Shown one piece after another: positions 1 through 6,226 of a stretch of 30,489 bases of DNA. The stretch is from a virus. The notes beneath the pieces were generated by a model. The model was not told the origin of the DNA, ran no database searches, and was given only the letters and a program-made list of their open reading frames with translations. The first letter of the stretch is position 1; every line of letters begins with the position of its first letter. The translations under genes were made by a program, and so were the position numbers. The stretch spans positions 1 through 30,489 of IMG/VR virus record IMGVR_UViG_3300021180_000436; one strand, given 5' to 3'.

Positions 1-234
1 ATGGTCGGCAAATCGCATGCGCTCCAGTCCGCCGATCCTGCGCCTGCGGTGAGGCTGTCGAACCCGCCAAGTCCGAATGAGCGGATCGCCGAATTGACCA
101 AAGAGCGTGACCAGGCCCTGTCGCAGGTGGAGTTTCTGACCCAGCAAATCGTCGCCATGGGCAAGCAACTGGAGGGGCTGAAACAGCGGCTCACCCGCTC
201 GCCCTTGACCAATCTGACGCGCTCGCGGCTGTGA
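1..234 (+). CDS. Coiled-coil small protein, probably 5'-truncated
   Basis: The frame is open from the first base to a TGA at 232-234. The first codon happens to be ATG, but the gene may begin upstream of the window. The product (77 residues visible) has a Pro/Ala-rich N-terminus, then a charged heptad-like helix from about residue 27 to 64 (ERIAELTKERDQAL and onward), then a basic tail. This looks like a short coiled coil. No family is recognised. The downstream neighbours are tiny membrane proteins on the same strand, so it is probably part of the same phage operon. Its role is unknown. Confidence 0.5.
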   Translation: MVGKSHALQSADPAPAVRLSNPPSPNERIAELTKERDQALSQVEFLTQQIVAMGKQLEGLKQRLTRSPLTNLTRSRL

Positions 235-262
235 CACTCTCTCCCCACTGAGGACAATCCCC

Positions 263-433
263 ATGAACTTCCGACTCTTATTCTGGGTCTTGATGCTCCT
301 CTGGCTTGTATTAGGCATCTGGGGCTGGGGCATCGACCGGGCGCGATGGCAAGCCTGGGGCGGCAGCTTCCTCTTGTGGATTCTCCTCCTCATGCTGGGC
401 TGGCACGTCTTTGGACAACCGATCACGCCTTAA
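263..433 (+). CDS. Tiny two-helix membrane protein (56 aa)
   Basis: ATG at 263 follows an AGGA-containing ribosome site about 8 bases upstream, and the stop is TAA at 431-433. The 56-residue product starts MNFRLLFWVLMLLWLVLGIW, has a short polar linker (IDRARWQAW), then a second hydrophobic segment (FLLWILLLMLGWHVF). This predicts a two-pass inner-membrane protein. The size and topology would suit a holin or a membrane-anchored phage accessory protein, but no family signature proves that. It lies 29 bases downstream of the coiled-coil gene and 24 bases before another tiny membrane gene. Confidence 0.5.
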   Translation: MNFRLLFWVLMLLWLVLGIWGWGIDRARWQAWGGSFLLWILLLMLGWHVFGQPITP

Positions 434-457
434 AACCCCCTTCACCGGAGCTTTCCT

Positions 458-631
458 ATGGGACTTATTGTTTTGATCGTCATCCTGCTCGTCCTTTTCG
501 GAGGCGGCGGTGTCTACTGGCACAACAACGGGATCGGCAATCCGATCGGGCTTTTGCTGCTGGTGCTGGTGCTGCTGATCCTGTTCGGCGGCGGCGGGTT
601 TTATTACTGGCACGGGCATGGGGGATGGTAA
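458..631 (+). CDS. Tiny glycine-rich membrane protein with internal duplication (57 aa)
   Basis: ATG at 458 follows a GGAG ribosome site and the stop is TAA at 629-631. The 57-residue product is almost entirely hydrophobic and made of two similar halves. Each is a Leu/Ile/Val helix followed by LFGGGG, an aromatic residue or two, and a His-rich turn (GVYWHNNG, then GFYYWHGHG). It therefore looks like an internally duplicated membrane hairpin. Short proteins of this look are common beside phage lysis and tail genes, but no function is established. Confidence 0.5.
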   Translation: MGLIVLIVILLVLFGGGGVYWHNNGIGNPIGLLLLVLVLLILFGGGGFYYWHGHGGW

Positions 632-642
632 GCTGAGCGGCG

Positions 643-993
643 ATGAATCCGCAGCTCGTTCCAATCTCGCAGCCGCAGATGACGACGGGCGGCGATGCCG
701 CGCTCGCGCCAACCCAACGTGATTTTGTTCAAGCGGCGACGGCAAATCCCTACCGCCAGCCGCCGTGCGATCGCGAGCTTCCAGCCCTCAAGTCCTCTTA
801 CACCCTTCACCCCAAGCCCCGACTCTGGCCGTGGGTGACGCTCTATGTTTTGCAGGTCGCGGCCGTCGCTTACTTCCATGTGAAATTCTGGCCGCAGGGT
901 TTGATTTCCGGGCTCATCGTCGGTGCGCTGTGGGGGATCGCATTGAGCCGCCGCAGCGACTGGCGTAAGGAAATGCGCTCGCATGCCCACTGA
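643..993 (+). CDS. Small membrane protein (116 aa)
   Basis: ATG at 643 lies 12 bases after the previous stop. The product has a polar, Pro/Gln-rich N-terminal half of about 60 residues, then two membrane segments (about residues 64-80, WPWVTLYVLQVAAVAYF, and about 86-102, GLISGLIVGALWGIALS). It ends in a basic tail, which suggests a two-pass inner-membrane protein with a long cytoplasmic N-terminus. It overlaps the start of the next gene by 11 bases, so the two are probably co-translated. No family is recognised; a holin or membrane accessory role is only a guess. Confidence 0.5.
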   Translation: MNPQLVPISQPQMTTGGDAALAPTQRDFVQAATANPYRQPPCDRELPALKSSYTLHPKPRLWPWVTLYVLQVAAVAYFHVKFWPQGLISGLIVGALWGIALSRRSDWRKEMRSHAH

Positions 994-1240
994 GCAGGAA
1001 AGCCCGCTCGAATTCATCGCCACCGACGACCTGATCGCGGAGATCAAGCGCCGTCACAAGGCATTCTTCCTCGTCGCCCGGCCGAACGGAGAGAACAGCT
1101 ACGACTGGCGCTCCCATCAAAGCGGCGACATCATCGACTGCCTGGGGATGATCGATATCGTGAAGTCGGACATGATCGAATTGCACAAGCGGAACGACCC
1201 GCTGCGAAAACGTCCGGATGGTGAAGACGAGATTCTTTAG
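983..1240 (+). CDS. Hypothetical phage protein (85 aa)
   Basis: ATG at 983 sits inside the end of the upstream gene, and the stop is TAG at 1238-1240. The soluble 85-residue product opens with an acidic/amphipathic helix (DDLIAEIKRRHKAFFLVARP). A YDWRSHQSGDIIDCLGM segment follows, then a charged C-terminus. It has no membrane helix, unlike its neighbours. The overlap with the upstream gene supports genuine co-translation. I do not recognise a characterised domain, and no function can be assigned. Confidence 0.55.
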   Translation: MPTEQESPLEFIATDDLIAEIKRRHKAFFLVARPNGENSYDWRSHQSGDIIDCLGMIDIVKSDMIELHKRNDPLRKRPDGEDEIL

Positions 1241-1347
1241 CTTCCCCGCTCCCTGAGCAGCATCGTCAACAGCCCCAGCGCCAAACAGAAGATGATGCCC
1301 AACACGGTTCGACTAACTCACCGCAGGCCGGATCATCGAAGGCCATA

Positions 1348-1509
1348 ATGTTCCGACCATCCTACCACGCGCTGCTGCGCTCTTCTCTGGACACCGTCCT
1401 CTGGCTGGGCGTCTGGGCGGTCATCATCCTCACCTATCTGAGCGTCTTTGCCTGGTTCGGTCGGGCGATGGTGAACGCGAGTCCGGCAACGAAGGAATTG
1501 CTCCCATGA
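1348..1509 (+). CDS. Single-span small membrane protein (53 aa)
   Basis: ATG at 1348 and TGA at 1507-1509. The stop overlaps the ATG of the following gene (ATGA), a typical translational-coupling arrangement. The 53-residue product has one clear membrane span at about residues 18-38 (LWLGVWAVIILTYLSVFAWF), flanked by a basic N-terminus and a polar C-terminus. It could anchor or help export the downstream glycosidase-like protein, or be part of a lysis cassette. Both are inferences from position only. Confidence 0.5.
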   Translation: MFRPSYHALLRSSLDTVLWLGVWAVIILTYLSVFAWFGRAMVNASPATKELLP

Positions 1510-3086
1510 AAATCGGCATCGACCTGGACATCAATCAGAACGGCACCATTGCCGCCACGTTCAACGACGTGACGCGCAACTTCACCGGCTGGTACACCGG
1601 CAGCGGCTACGATGCCAACGGCTATCCCACACAGAACGGGATGCAGTGCCAGTGCCTCATGATCGGCTGCCCCGCCGGCACCTATACCGTCCAGTTCGAC
1701 GGCACGGCCATGCTCACCAATTGGGGCAGGCCGCTGGCGGACATCGTGAAAAACGGCGCGACCACGACGGCGCAGCTCGTGCTCACTGCCAGTCAGCAGG
1801 TCAACCTCACGGTGTCCGGGCTTAACCCCGCCGACCCCTTCCGCAACTTCCACATTTACCAGCCCGGCATGTCGGGCACCTCCCCGGTTTTCTCCAGCGC
1901 CTTTGTTCAGTGGCTCAAGCCCTTCGGCGTCTACCGCTCGATCGACTGGGCTGGCGTGAACATCGCCAAGGGCTCACTGTCCGACCCGACGCAAACGCCG
2001 CCCGCGAACGTGATGGCGCCGCTCCTGTGGGCCAATCGCCGGCAGTTGTCGGCCTGGGACCAGACGACGCAGCCGAAGGATCAAAGCCAGGCCCGCGGCA
2101 TCGCCTGGGAGCTGTTCCTCGCGCTCTCGGCGCAGACCGGGGTGGCACCCTGGATCACCGTCCCCTACATGGCGGATGACAACTATGTCTGTCAGCTCGC
2201 GGCGATGGTGAAGGCGACGTTGCCGGCGTCGATCGTCCCGATTATCGAGTTGTCCAACGAGGTGTGGAATAACAGTTTTGGGCAGTGGCAGCAGAACTAC
2301 AACGCCGCCAATTCTCCGCCGAACATGAGCGTTGACGGCGACATTTCCTCGGGCGCGGTGGTTCCCTATCCCGGCGGCCAGCCCGGCACCAACTCCAACA
2401 CCCGCGCCAATCGACTCTACGCGGAGAAGGCCCGACATCTGGGCAACCTCTTTCGCGGCATTCTCGGCGCCCACAACGTCAAGGTGGTTCTTGCCGGCCA
2501 GCACATGAACCCGCAGGTGGCCTTGGATGGGCTCCAGTGGATCGCGGCCAAGTTCGGCGACGTGAGCAGCAGCTTCGATTATTTGGCCGTCGCCCCCTAT
2601 TTCCCCTTGAATCAACCGCAGCAGAATCCCGCCCCGCCCGCGCCGCCGCCGACCCTCCAGTCCATCTATCAGGCGGCGCTGACAGACCTGGCGACGAATT
2701 GCGGCCCGTTCATTGCCGCGCACAAGTCGCTGGCCAATCAATACAACCTCGCGCTTGTCGGCTATGAAGGCGGACAGTCCTACAACACCTGGAGCAATCC
2801 GCCGGGCGGCGCTGGCGATCTGCCGACACAGCTCCAGACCGATCCGCTCATGGGGCAACTCTATACGGCTTGGCTCAAGACCTGCGAAACCAACGGCATG
2901 GCGTTACAGATGCACTGCTCGTTCATGCGGCCCTGGATCGCCAACGGGCTCTTTGCCCTCCAGCAGTTGCCCACCGATCCGCCGGGCCAGAAATGGTCGG
3001 CGCTGAACAGCTATCCGCAGAGCGCCGTCGCCGCGCCGGGAACGCCGACCGTCCTCACGCCAGGAATGTATCAGGTCAACAAGTGA
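1506..3086 (+). CDS. GH-A-clan glycoside hydrolase-like protein
   Basis: This 526-residue protein has a beta-rich N-terminal region (about 1-110), then a probable TIM-barrel hydrolase region. Motifs fit clan GH-A glycosidases: an NE pair after a beta strand (IIELSNEVWNN, putative acid/base Glu252) and a later strand ending in Glu (LVGYEGGQ, putative nucleophile Glu421). Proteins of this look are often annotated in planctomycetes as cellulose-binding-domain proteins. There is no signal peptide. In this phage context it may act as a virion-associated depolymerase attacking surface polysaccharide, which is inference. A Pro-rich loop lies near residues 369-383. The start overlaps the upstream stop. 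Confidence 0.7.
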   Translation: MKIGIDLDINQNGTIAATFNDVTRNFTGWYTGSGYDANGYPTQNGMQCQCLMIGCPAGTYTVQFDGTAMLTNWGRPLADIVKNGATTTAQLVLTASQQVNLTVSGLNPADPFRNFHIYQPGMSGTSPVFSSAFVQWLKPFGVYRSIDWAGVNIAKGSLSDPTQTPPANVMAPLLWANRRQLSAWDQTTQPKDQSQARGIAWELFLALSAQTGVAPWITVPYMADDNYVCQLAAMVKATLPASIVPIIELSNEVWNNSFGQWQQNYNAANSPPNMSVDGDISSGAVVPYPGGQPGTNSNTRANRLYAEKARHLGNLFRGILGAHNVKVVLAGQHMNPQVALDGLQWIAAKFGDVSSSFDYLAVAPYFPLNQPQQNPAPPAPPPTLQSIYQAALTDLATNCGPFIAAHKSLANQYNLALVGYEGGQSYNTWSNPPGGAGDLPTQLQTDPLMGQLYTAWLKTCETNGMALQMHCSFMRPWIANGLFALQQLPTDPPGQKWSALNSYPQSAVAAPGTPTVLTPGMYQVNK

Positions 3087-3178
3087 CCCGCGTATTCGCC
3101 CTGGAGATCGCGATCGTGCTCCTGTCCAGCGGTGCCATTTTCGCCGCGGCGATGTACGTCTGGCGGTATGGGTGGTGA
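3083..3178 (+). CDS. Micro membrane protein (31 aa)
   Basis: GTG at 3083 overlaps the TGA of the glycosidase-like gene (GTGA), and the stop is TGA at 3176-3178. The 31-residue product is a single hydrophobic span (FALEIAIVLLSSGAIFAAAM) ending in VWRYGW. The stop/start overlap and the clean membrane profile support a real gene. The very small size keeps confidence low. A lysis-associated role is possible but cannot be shown from sequence. Confidence 0.35.
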   Translation: MTRVFALEIAIVLLSSGAIFAAAMYVWRYGW

Positions 3179-3189
3179 AATGAGTTCCG

Positions 3190-3360
3190 ATGACTCTTGC
3201 CGTTGAGATTTTCGCCGGAGTGTTATTCGCATTCATCATATTGTGCGTTTTGGTCATCGAGCCGCTTCTGGATTTGTTCTGGACGCCTGGCCGGCGGTAC
3301 GCGAATGACGAAGCTCCGCGACTGCAATCCGACATGGCTGATGTTCGGCCCGAACAGTGA
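3190..3360 (+). CDS. Small single-span membrane protein (56 aa)
   Basis: ATG at 3190 and TGA at 3358-3360. The product has an N-terminal membrane span (IFAGVLFAFIILCVLVI) and a polar 30-residue C-terminal domain. Its last 56 bases overlap, in another frame, the original start of the next phage gene (ATG 3305). Its stop codon lies inside the 8-bp target site duplicated by the adjacent IS1595-type insertion, so the insertion left this gene intact. With the neighbouring 31-residue protein it resembles the small paired membrane proteins of phage lysis regions, though no spanin signature is seen. Confidence 0.5.
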   Translation: MTLAVEIFAGVLFAFIILCVLVIEPLLDLFWTPGRRYANDEAPRLQSDMADVRPEQ

Positions 3361-3367
3361 TGGGTAA
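3305..3367 (+). pseudogene. 5' fragment of phage gene split by the IS1595-type element
   Basis: ATG at 3305 opens a frame (MTKLRDCNPTWLMFGPNSDG) that stops at TAA 3365-3367, supplied by the inserted element's inverted repeat. Joining bases 3305-3362 directly to 6227-6486, which removes the element and one target-site copy, restores an uninterrupted 105-codon gene. The frame is preserved exactly, 318 bases in all. This is the N-terminal piece of that gene. The fragment itself (20 residues) is unlikely to be functional. Confidence 0.7.
3355..3362. repeat. Target-site duplication, left copy (CAGTGATG)
   Basis: The 8 bases CAGTGATG immediately precede the left inverted repeat and recur immediately after the right one at 6219-6226. 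An 8-bp duplication is characteristic of the IS1595 family. Confidence 0.9.
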
Positions 3368-3387
3368 TAATATACTTGCCAAATCAA
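3363..3387. repeat. Left terminal inverted repeat of the IS1595-type element
   Basis: It begins GGTAATAATATA and matches the reverse complement of 6194-6218 at 23 of 25 positions. The mismatches are at positions 13 (C versus T) and 17 (C versus A). Confidence 0.9.
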
Positions 3388-3413
3388 CCCAGCCGACCTA
3401 CCGTGTCGGTCCC

Positions 3414-4463
3414 ATGTCATGGACCGTCCGCCAGTACAGCAAGAGCAAGATCGATGCTGCCGGGGCGGCGCTGGTGTCGTTGCGCGCCGATGATCCGCAG
3501 AGAGACGCGGCGCTGGAAGTTATCGACAACTGGAGGTCATGTCACGGCTATCCGCTTCACGTCGTCACAAAGAGGCTTCAGCGCCGCGCGAAGAAAATCT
3601 ACTCCGATGTTTTGATCGCCCGGCGGATCAAGCGGCTCCCTTCTGTCAAGCTGAAACTTGAGCAACAGCAACCAATGCGATTGTCTCAAATGCAAGACAT
3701 AGGGGGTTGCCGCGCCGTCATGGATAGCATCGGACAGATTTACGAATTGGCGAAGTCCTACGAAATGGATGGAGTCGGCGCGGCTGCGGTGCTGCATTCC
3801 GCGACTGATTACATTGCCTCTCCGAAGCAGGACGGATATCGCGGCATTCACCTGATTATGAAATATCAGGGGCGCGGAGCGGAATTCGCAGGACAGAAAA
3901 TTGAGATCCAAATCCGCTCTGCAATGCAGCACGCTTGGGCAACGGCGATTGAAACCGCGCAGGCGATGCGCGGAGAAGCGTTCAAATCGAAAGTAAAAAC
4001 GGGCAGTCCGAATTGGCTGAGATTTTTTTGCTTAGTCAGCGGAGGGATCGCGGATTTGGAAGGGCGTGCAGGCGTTCCGGGCGTATCTGCCGATCCAGGC
4101 GAACGCTGCGCTGAACTGAAGGCACTGGAAAACAAAGAGCACATAATCACGAACCTTCGGCTGTGGAGCGAGGCGATCAAAATCCAACCGGGAATTTCCG
4201 AGGTCAATCCCGGTGCATTTTATTTCCTTCTGGAGTTGAACCCGAAAGATCGTTCGCTGACGGTTTCGCACTTCCGGAGCGATGAAATACCTAGGGCCGA
4301 AGAATCCTACGCGCTCCGTGAGAGAGCGACGGAATCCAATCCAGAGATTCAGTTGGTGCTCGTCTCGGTGGATCGCTTTGAGGATATGCGACGCGCGTAT
4401 CCGAATTTTTATTTGGACGCTGGCAAGTTTATCGAAATGGCGCAGTGGATGCTGCGGTCCTGA
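3414..4463 (+). CDS. RelA/SpoT-domain nucleotide pyrophosphokinase, IS passenger (toxSAS-like candidate)
   Basis: The RelA/SpoT synthetase domain (about residues 40-180) carries the family motifs. These are the basic RIKRLPSVKLKLE segment (residues 71-83), MQDIGGCR with Asp95, SPKQDGYRGIH (136-146, conserved Tyr142) and EIQIRSAMQHAW (164-175, catalytic-type Glu164). No HD hydrolase, TGS or ACT domain is seen, so it is a stand-alone synthetase with a C-terminal extension of about 130 residues. Such proteins make (p)ppGpp or (pp)pApp, or pyrophosphorylate tRNA when acting as toxins; which applies here is unknown. Earlier in-frame starts at 3357/3360 lie in the target duplication, so ATG 3414 is preferred (349 residues). 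Confidence 0.85.
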   Translation: MSWTVRQYSKSKIDAAGAALVSLRADDPQRDAALEVIDNWRSCHGYPLHVVTKRLQRRAKKIYSDVLIARRIKRLPSVKLKLEQQQPMRLSQMQDIGGCRAVMDSIGQIYELAKSYEMDGVGAAAVLHSATDYIASPKQDGYRGIHLIMKYQGRGAEFAGQKIEIQIRSAMQHAWATAIETAQAMRGEAFKSKVKTGSPNWLRFFCLVSGGIADLEGRAGVPGVSADPGERCAELKALENKEHIITNLRLWSEAIKIQPGISEVNPGAFYFLLELNPKDRSLTVSHFRSDEIPRAEESYALRERATESNPEIQLVLVSVDRFEDMRRAYPNFYLDAGKFIEMAQWMLRS

Positions 4464-4468
4464 TCGGC

Positions 4469-4645
4469 TCAGGAATGCTTGCGGCGTTTTTTCTTCGCCG
4501 CCTTTTCCTGCGCCATCCTGCGGTCGATTTCCGTTTTCGGCACCGCCAGAATCCGGCGTGTGAAGTCCTCGAATTTCTGATATGCCTGCGCCGCGTCCTC
4601 AACCTCGAAGTGCGCCGCCGGGTGATCCTTTGGGCTGCTGCTCAT
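4469..4645 (-). CDS. Small charged passenger protein (58 aa)
   Basis: Read on the minus strand, ATG at 4645 to a stop at 4469. The product starts MSSSPKDHPAAHFEVEDAAQ. It has a central amphipathic region (AYQKFEDFTRRILAVPKTEI) and ends in a strongly basic Lys/Arg tail (KKKRRKHS). It converges with the RelA/SpoT gene, with 5 bases between the two stops. Small proteins with a VPK.EID-like core and basic tail are familiar as hypothetical proteins in environmental genomes, but I know of no function. Its location makes it one candidate for a regulator or antitoxin of the synthetase, without direct evidence. Confidence 0.55.
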   Translation of the reverse strand: MSSSPKDHPAAHFEVEDAAQAYQKFEDFTRRILAVPKTEIDRRMAQEKAAKKKRRKHS

Positions 4646-4652
4646 GCCGATT

Positions 4653-4701
4653 ATTGTAACATCATTATCCGCTTGACCAGTCGCTACGAGCGCGCGACGA
4701 T
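4653..4701. promoter_or_regulatory. Divergent promoter region between passenger genes
   Basis: The 78-bp gap between the minus-strand gene starting at 4645 and the plus-strand gene starting at 4724 must hold both promoters. On the plus strand, TTGACC (4673-4678) stands 17 bases before a weak GACGAT (4696-4701). On the minus strand, TACAAT (4658-4653) lies 7 bases before the ATG, compatible with a leaderless transcript, but no good -35 was found. Confidence 0.35.
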
Positions 4702-4723
4702 TGCGCAAACTTTCGGAGAGAAC

Positions 4724-4858
4724 ATGGCAACATCCAAAACTGACGCCAGCAAAGCAGGCAGACTTCTCCAAAAACCGAAGACGCCTGCCAGCGTGAAAAG
4801 CGTCGCGGCCTCCGACCTTGCCCAAGCCAAAAGACACGGTGGCGGCAAAAAGAAGTAA
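4724..4858 (+). CDS. Small Lys/Ala-rich passenger protein (44 aa)
   Basis: ATG at 4724 follows a strong GGAGAG ribosome site 5 bases upstream, and the stop is TAA at 4856-4858. The 44-residue product is rich in Ala, Ser and Lys (MATSKTDASKAGRLLQKPKT, then a SVAASDLAQAK segment, ending GGGKKK). It probably forms a short basic helix. Similar tiny proteins occur widely as hypotheticals in environmental bacteria; none has a function known to me. It is one of three small genes carried by the IS1595-type element between the synthetase and the transposase. Confidence 0.55.
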   Translation: MATSKTDASKAGRLLQKPKTPASVKSVAASDLAQAKRHGGGKKK

Positions 4859-4862
4859 TCGG

Positions 4863-5132
4863 TTGAAGGTCGGACAGTCGGTATTCGTGGAGTGGGAAGA
4901 CTCCTACGGATGTTCGTCGTCTTGGCAGGACATGGTGGACGGCGGAGAACCGGAGACGATGCTGTGCCGCTCGCTGGGGTGGGTGTCGCGATTGAGCAAG
5001 CGCAGCGTCGTCATCGTTCCCCATATCGGGCGCAACGCGCGCATGGGCGTGAAACAGGGCTGCGGAGATATGACGATTCCCATCGCAGCCATTGTTCGCG
5101 TTCGCACGATTCGGGCACCTTTGATTCCCTAG
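4863..5132 (+). CDS. Conserved-looking small passenger protein, beta-rich (89 aa)
   Basis: The frame ends at TAG 5130-5132. TTG at 4863 gives an 89-residue protein beginning at KVGQSVFVEWEDSYGCSSSW with an AGAAG ribosome site upstream. An alternative TTG at 4818 would overlap the previous gene. The sequence is beta-rich, with a repeated V.V pattern (SKRSVVIVPHIG) and a CGDMTIP segment; two Cys and a Trp are prominent. The composition suggests a small compact fold. It is the last plus-strand passenger, 15 bases from the end of the oppositely oriented transposase gene. No characterised family is recognised. Confidence 0.55.
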   Translation: MKVGQSVFVEWEDSYGCSSSWQDMVDGGEPETMLCRSLGWVSRLSKRSVVIVPHIGRNARMGVKQGCGDMTIPIAAIVRVRTIRAPLIP

Positions 5133-5147
5133 CCGGGCGACGGTATT

Positions 5148-6176
5148 TCAATTCCAAGGTGCTATGGCCGCTTGCCCCGCCGTTGCCGCTTCCGGGGCTC
5201 CCTCCAGTGTGGCCGTGAGCTGCTTGTATGTCAGCCGCTTGCCGGTCATGCCCTGAAGCGCCATGAGGAAACGATCCCGGTCCTTCACGTCGCGGTTGTT
5301 GAAGCGGAATCCTTCCGCGTCCAGATAGCGGAACAGATGGAACGGCTCGACAGATACATGGGTTCCCTTAATGCATCGCTTGAACAGCGTCCAGAAATTT
5401 TCGAGGCCGTTCGTGTGAACGATCCCGTCAACGTATTTTTCCGCGTGATTGACGACCGCGTGAACGAACGTCGATTCGAGTCCCTGATACCCGGCAAGCG
5501 TATCGGTCATGATCGGCGTGCCCGGCTCAACGTGCTTGTGGATGATCGGATGAAGCGTGCGGGAGAACCGATCATCAATGACGAACGTGCGGACCTTGCT
5601 GATTCCGCCCGGTCCATGGCGCTCCAGCAGACCCATGACGGCAGTCTTACCGGCGACGCCGTTGCTGGTGATGACCCGCTCGCGACGCGCCTTGTGCATG
5701 TTGCGGGCGAGTCCGCCGATATAGGTTTCATCGACTTCGACCGCCGGGCCGTTCGGACCGCCAAGCTTGACCAGCGAACCGGATTGCACCGCAAGCCGGA
5801 TGCGATGGAGCATGAACCACGCGGACTTTTGCGTGATGCCGAGAGCCCGATGGATTTCGTAGCTGCTGATTGAATTCTTCGCGTTGACCTCAAGCCAGAA
5901 GCCGGCTGCCCACTTGTCCAAGCCGAGAGGGCTGTCCTCCATGATCGTTCCAATCTTGACCGTGAACTGGCGGCGCGGGTGAGAACTGCTGCACTGCCAG
6001 CGCCGATATTTCGGGAGATAGCGAACGGCGACGGACCCGCAGCGCGGGCAACAGACGCCGTTGGGCCAGCGCATCTTTTCAAAGGTGAGACGGGCGTTCT
6101 CCAAGTCGGAGAAGTAGACGACGGCTTCAATCAAAGTCTTCGGGACTTGAACGTTCTTTCCCTTGTTCATGCCCAT
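5148..6176 (-). CDS. IS1595-family (ISXO2-like) DDE transposase
   Basis: This 342-residue protein has an N-terminal zinc ribbon (CCPRCG at 42-47, with the partner Cys62 in RRWQC), then a helical DNA-binding region. The ISXO2-like catalytic domain shows VDETYIGG (Asp149), IMTDTLAGYQ (Asp225) and HTNGLENFWTLFKR (Glu259, with Asn256). That is the D-D-E/N triad plus the downstream K/R motif of the family. Length is normal and the frame is intact. The start ATG at 6174-6176 lies 17 bases inside the right inverted repeat; a second ATG two codons later is possible. It probably moves the element by cut-and-paste or replicative DDE chemistry. Confidence 0.93.
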   Translation of the reverse strand: MGMNKGKNVQVPKTLIEAVVYFSDLENARLTFEKMRWPNGVCCPRCGSVAVRYLPKYRRWQCSSSHPRRQFTVKIGTIMEDSPLGLDKWAAGFWLEVNAKNSISSYEIHRALGITQKSAWFMLHRIRLAVQSGSLVKLGGPNGPAVEVDETYIGGLARNMHKARRERVITSNGVAGKTAVMGLLERHGPGGISKVRTFVIDDRFSRTLHPIIHKHVEPGTPIMTDTLAGYQGLESTFVHAVVNHAEKYVDGIVHTNGLENFWTLFKRCIKGTHVSVEPFHLFRYLDAEGFRFNNRDVKDRDRFLMALQGMTGKRLTYKQLTATLEGAPEAATAGQAAIAPWN

Positions 6177-6193
6177 ATCCTAGGGCAAACCGC

Positions 6194-6218
6194 TTGATTT
6201 GTCAAATATATTATTACC
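6194..6218. repeat. Right terminal inverted repeat of the IS1595-type element
   Basis: Its reverse complement begins GGTAATAATATA and matches 3363-3387 with two mismatches. The transposase reads away from this end. Confidence 0.9.
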
Positions 6219-6226
6219 CAGTGATG
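6219..6226. repeat. Target-site duplication, right copy (CAGTGATG)
   Basis: Exact copy of 3355-3362, directly abutting the right inverted repeat. Confidence 0.9.

Larger units (their letters stand above)
3363..6218. mobile_element. IS1595-family insertion element with passenger genes (2856 bp)
   Basis: The boundaries are defined by 25-bp terminal inverted repeats (3363-3387 and 6194-6218, 23 of 25 matching) and a perfect 8-bp duplication, CAGTGATG. The element encodes one DDE transposase on the minus strand near its right end. The other half carries passengers: a RelA/SpoT-domain protein, two plus-strand small genes and one minus-strand small gene. At 2.86 kb it is much longer than a basic one-gene element (about 1 kb). 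IS1595-family elements with passenger genes are known. The intact ends, intact transposase and perfect duplication imply recent insertion and probable activity. Confidence 0.92.

Noticed and set aside
1237-1305. A 22-codon minus-strand hydrophobic peptide (GTG start) in the gap after the 85-residue gene
   Set aside because: Membrane-like but too short, with no ribosome site and a weak start; not supportable.
1974-2858. A 294-codon minus-strand frame opposite the glycosidase-like gene
   Set aside because: Arg-rich low-complexity shadow; the plus-strand reading has catalytic motifs and overlaps its neighbours properly.
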